A stretch of DNA of 64,000 bases, taken from the NCBI GenBank assembly GCA_013812505.1, contig JACCTH010000021.1, positions 34,569-98,568 of the forward strand, in the 5' to 3' direction. Made by a program: the position numbers and the translations under genes. Numbering within the stretch: position 1 is the stretch's first letter; each line of letters opens with the position of its first letter. Shown piece after piece: positions 59,574 through 64,000 of this stretch. Below the pieces are notes generated by a model, which saw only the letters and a list, made by a program, of their open reading frames with translations, made no database searches and was not told the origin of the DNA. The stretch comes from Acidimicrobiia bacterium. GTDB taxonomy: Bacteria > Actinomycetota > Acidimicrobiia > Spongiisociales > ZC4RG35.

Positions 59574-60951
59574 GGGAGGGGGCAAGGGCTCGCTTCGCGT
59601 CACCTATATCGCATCGGGTCGACGGTCCAGCAGCTGCTGCGAAAGCCACGACGTACATAAGGAGGATCAGCTGTGTCATCAGATTGCCGGTGATGCTTCC
59701 GACTAGGTAGGCGGAAAAGATGCCAGCATTTCCGATCAGGAGGGCGCGCGGTAGTCCTCGTGATCCGCTTGCCGATGGCGCACCCGACAATGCCCTTCGA
59801 ATGTGCCACCCAAGCGCGACCAAGAACGACAGAAAGGCAACGAGTCCGATAACTCCCAGCTCAACGTAGGCGCGGAGCAGATCATTGTGAGGCTCCCGAC
59901 CTTGCTCGGTCGTATCACTTACAACTCCGAGACCGAGGCCAGTAACTCGCCATCCCTCTCCTGCGTTGATTACGTCTTCCCAGTAGTCGATACGCCAGCT
60001 GAGCGAGTCGCCTGGAGTCCCACGAATGGTGGTGCCTTCGCCAAGGTCGGCAAAACGCTCAGAAACTCCCGGAATCAGTGGCATTGCAGAAACGGCAGCG
60101 ACGGTGAAGGCCAACAGCGCCCACCGGCGAGCGAGAAATGCAACGGCGAAAACGCCGACTACAAACGCCACGTAACTAGTGCGGGAAAAGGTCGCCACCA
60201 GGTTGATCAGGATCACCGGCAAGAGCGCGAGACCGACAACCCGAAAAAGCCGAGGGATATGACCGATCAGGGCGATGAGTCCGATTCCTACTACTGCGAG
60301 GTAAAAGCCGTAGCTATTGGGATGGGCGAACGAGCCTTCGATCCTCATGATCCCATCGATCACGCGACCCCCGCCCGTGAGCAGCTGCCACGTGCCAAGG
60401 CCAAGCGGCACCACCGTCGAGACGCAGATCGCGATCAGCAACCGGTGCACTCGTTTTTCGTCAACGATCAGGTTCTCCAGAACGACGAGAAACACGGCGA
60501 GGAATACCCATCGGGAGGCACCCAACAACGCCTGCTCTCGATCAGTGGAAAGCGCTCCACTGAGTGAAGCCGCTCCTGCCACTGCGATAGCCGCGATGGC
60601 AACCTTCGAAAGCCGAAGTGGGCGCCGAATCCGACGGGCGAGCAGCCACACCAGCGCCGTGAGCGTGTACGCCCCGGTGACGATTGCCGACAGGCTCACC
60701 CCCTGCTCACTGTCGCTCGAATGAGTGATGTCTATCGCGGTGCGCGCTGCGATCATCAGGAAGGTAAGCAATTCAAACCGGGTTAGAGCAATTGCAAAGA
60801 CGAGGATTAGCCCAACCGCAGCCGCAACGGTCGCGGTAATGAGCGGGTCCCTTGATGCTGCCACGGCTGCAGCCGGGATGGCTAACGAGGCCACCAACAG
60901 ACATGCCATCCAGATTCCCCGATTTGCGGAATGCTCCGTTAAGTTTCTCAA
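59566..60951 (-). CDS. O-antigen ligase / Wzy-like polymerase family membrane protein
   Basis: 461 residues from TTG 60951 (TTGA overlap). About 12 helices with a large outer loop between late helices. The family signature region is RIEGSFAHPNSYGFYLAVVG and, later, GLGLGVVSDTTEQGREPHNDLLRAYVELGVIGLVAFL in pattern (PHNDLLRAYVELG is typical of Wzy_C). It either polymerises the repeat units or ligates them to an acceptor. Confidence 0.88.
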   Translation of the reverse strand: MRNLTEHSANRGIWMACLLVASLAIPAAAVAASRDPLITATVAAAVGLILVFAIALTRFELLTFLMIAARTAIDITHSSDSEQGVSLSAIVTGAYTLTALVWLLARRIRRPLRLSKVAIAAIAVAGAASLSGALSTDREQALLGASRWVFLAVFLVVLENLIVDEKRVHRLLIAICVSTVVPLGLGTWQLLTGGGRVIDGIMRIEGSFAHPNSYGFYLAVVGIGLIALIGHIPRLFRVVGLALLPVILINLVATFSRTSYVAFVVGVFAVAFLARRWALLAFTVAAVSAMPLIPGVSERFADLGEGTTIRGTPGDSLSWRIDYWEDVINAGEGWRVTGLGLGVVSDTTEQGREPHNDLLRAYVELGVIGLVAFLSFLVALGWHIRRALSGAPSASGSRGLPRALLIGNAGIFSAYLVGSITGNLMTQLILLMYVVAFAAAAGPSTRCDIGDAKRALAPSHA

Positions 60952-62228
60952 CTGGTCTGGTCCACGAGTTCGAGAAGCTCGATCCTGGCTGCCGGCTCCA
61001 CCCGGGACAGGACGCTGGCAGCTGCTCGCGCGACCTCGGTATCTCGCACAGATAGCTGTGCGTCGCCTTCGACCTGGAACACGATGGTGTCCTCGTCGCT
61101 GTCTACAAAGGTGCAGCCGACTAACCGCACGTCAGCTTGGTCGACGACATGGACCTGCACCTGAGTTCCAGTGCCACCCCGCAGGTTGGGGTTGGCGCCA
61201 AAGCATCCGTCCAAGACCGTGTTGGCTCCCCAGAAACGAAAGTTCCGTTTGTTGTCGGAAGCTCCGACGTTCACCATGTGGACATTGGTTGCCTTGATGT
61301 CGTAGCCCGCGTCGGTGTTTCCGGAGGCGCTGGTTTCAACAAAAGTCAGGTTATAGACATCAGGCTCGGCCGCGAATCCGTCGCCGTTCCAATAGTCATG
61401 GATGGTGTCGCGAGCGTTGTTCATCGTCACTCGTTCGATCACGACGTCGTGCACGGAATCGATCAGATGCACCCCGATCGCGAAGTTGTCTCCGTCGTAT
61501 TGGAGCGAGTCGCCCAGCACATCGACGATCGACACGTCGTGGGTGTCGTACGCGAGCCTGATGGCGCCCTTCGAGAATCCCCTCACTACGACGTTGGAGA
61601 TAGAGAGGCCATTGATGGTCGCGTCCGGTCCACCATCGGCGGCGGCGTTCTCGAAGAAACGTCGCACATTCGTGGCCGTGATCCTGGTTATCGAAAGGTC
61701 TGTGATTGGCTCGGCTACCAGGAAGCAGCCATTGCCAACGTTTTGGCACGTAAGTCCTGCGAACGCGAGATGGTCCGCGCCGGCGTTGAGACGGAAGAGC
61801 GGCTTTCCCGGCTCGGCGAGCGGGTCGTAGGGATCGGCTCGGGTCCCTTGCAAAACCGGGCCAGGCCCCGTAGCCGGGCCTCGGATCGTGACCGGGGCAC
61901 CGTGGGCGCCGCCGTTGCTAAGGGCCACCGGGAGATCGACGTTGTAGACGCCGGCGGCCAGCTCGATGGTGGCGCCCGGTCCAGCTTGTGCGATCAACGC
62001 GTTCAATTGCGTGAGATCGGCCGCATTGGTCGCAGTGCTGCCGTCGCCCTGACCGTCAGGAGCGATATAGGCCGTCGGCGCGATGGGTGCACTGGTCACC
62101 GACCGGGTCATCGACGGTGCCGTTTGATCAGTGGGGTTCAGAGCCGAAACCGGGGTCGGTGAGCAAGCGACGAAGACGAGCGCGGTCAGTAGTCGAGTGC
62201 CTGACAGGTGGGTTTTTGGGTGGGACAA
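60948..62228 (-). CDS. Right-handed beta-helix (pectate-lyase-fold) lipoprotein
   Basis: 426 residues from TTG 62228, which follows GAGGG. The signal segment RLLTALVFVACSPTP gives lipobox Cys22. After a Thr/Pro/Ala linker the body shows solenoid repeats: ATIELAAGVYNVDLPVALSNGGAHGAPVTIRG in pattern, then LSITRITATNVRRF, LSISNVVVRGF, VSIVDVLGDSL, VVIERVTMNNAR. Lyases, epimerases and hydrolases of acidic glycans share this fold. As first gene of the leftward operon, a polymer-modifying enzyme on the cell surface is likely; catalytic residues are not identified. Confidence 0.8.
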   Translation of the reverse strand: MSHPKTHLSGTRLLTALVFVACSPTPVSALNPTDQTAPSMTRSVTSAPIAPTAYIAPDGQGDGSTATNAADLTQLNALIAQAGPGATIELAAGVYNVDLPVALSNGGAHGAPVTIRGPATGPGPVLQGTRADPYDPLAEPGKPLFRLNAGADHLAFAGLTCQNVGNGCFLVAEPITDLSITRITATNVRRFFENAAADGGPDATINGLSISNVVVRGFSKGAIRLAYDTHDVSIVDVLGDSLQYDGDNFAIGVHLIDSVHDVVIERVTMNNARDTIHDYWNGDGFAAEPDVYNLTFVETSASGNTDAGYDIKATNVHMVNVGASDNKRNFRFWGANTVLDGCFGANPNLRGGTGTQVQVHVVDQADVRLVGCTFVDSDEDTIVFQVEGDAQLSVRDTEVARAAASVLSRVEPAARIELLELVDQTS

Positions 62229-62377
62229 CGAATCACCCTCTGATCGGGAACGACCGCTGAACGTTAGCCCACCCACTCCGCATAGTGACAGGCAGCCACT
62301 GATGGTGGCGAACAGGTCGAGAATGGGCTACAGTCCCTGGCTCAGCGGGCTTGGGGGGCACGACCAGGAGGAGGGTC
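62229..62377. promoter_or_regulatory. 149-bp divergent intergenic region of the polysaccharide locus
   Basis: It separates the leftward beta-helix/ligase operon from the rightward sugar transferase gene, so promoters for both must lie here. I see GAGGG before the leftward TTG and AGGAGGAGGG (62366-62375) before the rightward GTG, but no convincing -35/-10 pair or operator. Confidence 0.5.
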
Positions 62378-63877
62378 GTGGGAGAGCCAAGGGTGGTCCC
62401 AGAGCGGGGGATGGTCGAAGAGTCGGAGGTCATCGATTTGATCTCCGACTCTTGGATTCCGTCGCGGAGCGGCCACCCGGGTTTTGTCGGAAGCCGGCTC
62501 CTGTCGATTTCGGTGGTCATCCTCATAGCGGATTGGCTGCTGCTCACACTTGGTTTCGTCTCCGTGTCCCTCGTCAGGTTCGGAGCCCAATGGACTGAGA
62601 TTTGGAACGACGTCGCGCCCAGTTGGGAAGTCGTCGTCCCGTTGTATCTGACTATCGGGACCGCAATCGGCTGGCTGATGGGGTTCTACAAAGTTCGCCC
62701 GTCCTGGCGCCAAGACCTCATCCGGACTGGGTCGGCTGTCGGGGTCCTCGCCATCACCGCCCTCGCCTTGCTCTTCATGTTCGACCGCGACCAAGTGAGC
62801 CGGCTCTTCCTCCTCGCGTACTTCCTGGCGATATGGCTCGGAATGACCTTTGCCCGCGGTGCCGCCAGAGCTTGGTTCCGGAGGCGAAGGGCGGCCGGCA
62901 AGGGAATCGTGAATGTGTTGGTGCTCGGGTCAGGTGCGGTCGCGCAAGGCTTTATCGCCGAAGCGACCGCCCACGCCGAGGCGGGACTCAACATTGTCGG
63001 ATTTCTCGATAGCCCGGGCCGCACTCTGCCCGGCCAGCCCCGTCTCGGAACGGTGGCCGATCTGGCGGTTGTCCTCGAGCACGTGGTTGTGGACGAGATG
63101 GTCGTCTGTCTGCCCATCGACGACTGGACGCGAATCGGCCGAATCGCTTCGATCGCCGAGATGCAAGGCAAATCGATTCGCATTCCCATGCATGTTCCTG
63201 GGACCACTCACTCGCAGACCAGGCTCGATCATCTGGCGGGAGTCCCCGTGTTGAGCGTGATCTCAACGCCGGACCAACCACTTGCCAACGGTTGCAAGCG
63301 CCTGTTGGACGTGGTCGTCGCCGGAACCGCCTTGCTCTTACTGGCACCGATGCTGGCTCTGATCGGTGTCACGATCGCGCTGGGCGATGGCCAGCCGGTT
63401 GTGTTCTCACAGCCGAGAGTCGGCCTGCACGGTCGCACTTTCATCCTTCGCAAGTTCCGGACCATGGTCCCGAATGCCGAGGCTCGCTTCGCGGAGGTGG
63501 CCCATCTCAACGAACGCCAGGGGCCGGTCTTCAAGGTCGAACGCGACCCGCGGATAACGAGATTCGGAAGGCTGCTTCGTGCGACCAGCCTTGACGAGCT
63601 TCCCCAACTCTGGAACGTGCTGCGCGGCGAGATGAGCCTCGTCGGACCGCGTCCGCCTCTTCAGAGCGAAGTCGAGCGCTACGACCCCTGGCACCGACGG
63701 CGTCTGTCGATGAAGCCGGGGATCACCGGCCTCTGGCAGGTGAGCAATCGCAACGAGGCGAGCTTTGACAACTGGGTGGCCCAGGACCTCGAGTACATCG
63801 ACTCGTGGTCTGTGACCCAAGACCTCCGCATCCTGGCCCGGACCATTCCGGCGGTGATGAGGCTCACCGGCAAATAG
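62378..63877 (+). CDS. WbaP/ExoY-type undecaprenyl-phosphate sugar-phosphate transferase
   Basis: 499 residues from GTG 62378, two nt after a long Shine-Dalgarno run. Four helices (about 40-150) and a CoA-binding-like NAD fold (VNVLVLGSGAVAQGFIAEAT) lead to a fifth helix (about 313-335) and the catalytic domain: RVGLHGRTFILRKFRTM, GPVFKVERDPRITRFGRLLRATSLDELPQLWNVLRGEMSLVGPRPPL in pattern, and KPGITGLWQVSNRN. It starts repeat-unit assembly by moving a hexose-1-phosphate to undecaprenyl phosphate. It is divergent from the rest of the locus. Confidence 0.94.
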   Translation: MGEPRVVPERGMVEESEVIDLISDSWIPSRSGHPGFVGSRLLSISVVILIADWLLLTLGFVSVSLVRFGAQWTEIWNDVAPSWEVVVPLYLTIGTAIGWLMGFYKVRPSWRQDLIRTGSAVGVLAITALALLFMFDRDQVSRLFLLAYFLAIWLGMTFARGAARAWFRRRRAAGKGIVNVLVLGSGAVAQGFIAEATAHAEAGLNIVGFLDSPGRTLPGQPRLGTVADLAVVLEHVVVDEMVVCLPIDDWTRIGRIASIAEMQGKSIRIPMHVPGTTHSQTRLDHLAGVPVLSVISTPDQPLANGCKRLLDVVVAGTALLLLAPMLALIGVTIALGDGQPVVFSQPRVGLHGRTFILRKFRTMVPNAEARFAEVAHLNERQGPVFKVERDPRITRFGRLLRATSLDELPQLWNVLRGEMSLVGPRPPLQSEVERYDPWHRRRLSMKPGITGLWQVSNRNEASFDNWVAQDLEYIDSWSVTQDLRILARTIPAVMRLTGK

Positions 63878-63879
63878 AT

Positions 63880-63942
63880 CCAATCCATTCCTGCGTAAAA
63901 ACCCTCGGGATTAGGGCGCAGATCTACGCAAGAATGGGTTGG
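63880..63942. terminator. Long imperfect hairpin after the sugar transferase gene
   Basis: Arms 63880-63897 and 63925-63942 pair over 18 bp with two T/C differences that still allow G-U pairs. The 27-nt loop contains its own small CCCT/AGGG pairing. It begins 2 nt after the TAG. No gene can be supported in 63943-64000. Confidence 0.6.
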
Positions 63943-64000
63943 TGGAACCTCGGAACCCTCGGGCTGAGGCGACCTCGCTCCTCCAATCGGGTTACGAGGC

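Noticed and set aside
61137..62162. Rightward 341-codon frame opposite the beta-helix gene
   Set aside because: Antisense shadow of a beta-helix lipoprotein with a good signal peptide and regular solenoid repeats.

Overview
The window looks like chromosomal DNA of a high-GC actinobacterium, with the class Acidimicrobiia a reasonable guess. The evidence is a split purS/purQ/purL purine set, an Nei2-type glycosylase, an F420-type LLM oxidoreductase, a DUF6584-type protein, and many GTG/TTG starts with 4-bp stop/start overlaps. The taxonomic call is inference. Genes are densely packed and no intergenic gap exceeds 300 bp. I saw no rRNA, tRNA, CRISPR array, insertion sequence or phage gene.

Layout. 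1-2.2 kb: an LCP-family cell-wall ligase (cut by the left edge), a PaaI-type thioesterase and a class I glutamine amidotransferase, all leftward. 2.2-12.5 kb: a rightward purine operon purC-purS-purQ-purL, then an ABC exporter and a secreted SGNH-like protein, then purF-purM and a class III aminotransferase. 12.5-18 kb: a lipoprotein, a repeat/hairpin block, a GlsB/YeaQ membrane protein, a methyltransferase-like/membrane-protein set, and an epimerase of strikingly higher GC. 18-23.6 kb: a HAD phosphatase, then the leftward phenylacetyl-CoA epoxidase operon paaABCDE ending in its own TetR gene, with a 46-bp near-perfect palindrome in front of paaA, then a double-hotdog thioesterase. 23.6-35 kb: mixed housekeeping genes (ABC drug/sodium-type exporter, dienoyl-CoA isomerase-like crotonase, VOC protein, aldehyde dehydrogenase, RNB nuclease, AlkA- and Nei-type DNA glycosylases, GNAT, PLP decarboxylase).

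35-47.3 kb is a catabolic island. A leftward operon encodes a Rieske oxygenase of the quaternary-amine type, a GcvT-like C1 transferase, an FAD oxidoreductase, an acyl-CoA dehydrogenase and a TetR. Beside it lie two truncated genes (a class III aminotransferase 5' end and a polyamine-type binding protein 5' end) meeting head-on at an apparent deletion or assembly join. A second TetR, an NDP-forming acyl-CoA synthetase, a dienelactone hydrolase, an aldonolactone-oxidase-like flavoprotein and an LLM oxidoreductase follow rightward. Two promoter regions share an 18-bp operator-like site, which ties the island together.

48-63.9 kb is an envelope or exopolysaccharide locus: beta-helix lipoprotein, O-antigen-ligase-like protein, two sulfotransferases, a MurJ/Wzx-like flippase, a small secreted RTX calcium-binding protein, two glycosyltransferases, a Wzz-like protein and a divergent WbaP-type initiating sugar-phosphate transferase. 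A nucleoside hydrolase and a large LuxR-type ATPase regulator hang on its 3' end. The pair of sulfotransferases suggests a sulfated glycan.

Two window-wide patterns stand out. All four NTG codons are used in overlapping NTGA stop/start junctions, including CTG, and several CTG starts look real. A short palindromic repeat module (GGTGG-N5-CCACC-N5-AACCTWAGGTT) occurs at 13.4 kb and, inverted, at 48.1 kb.
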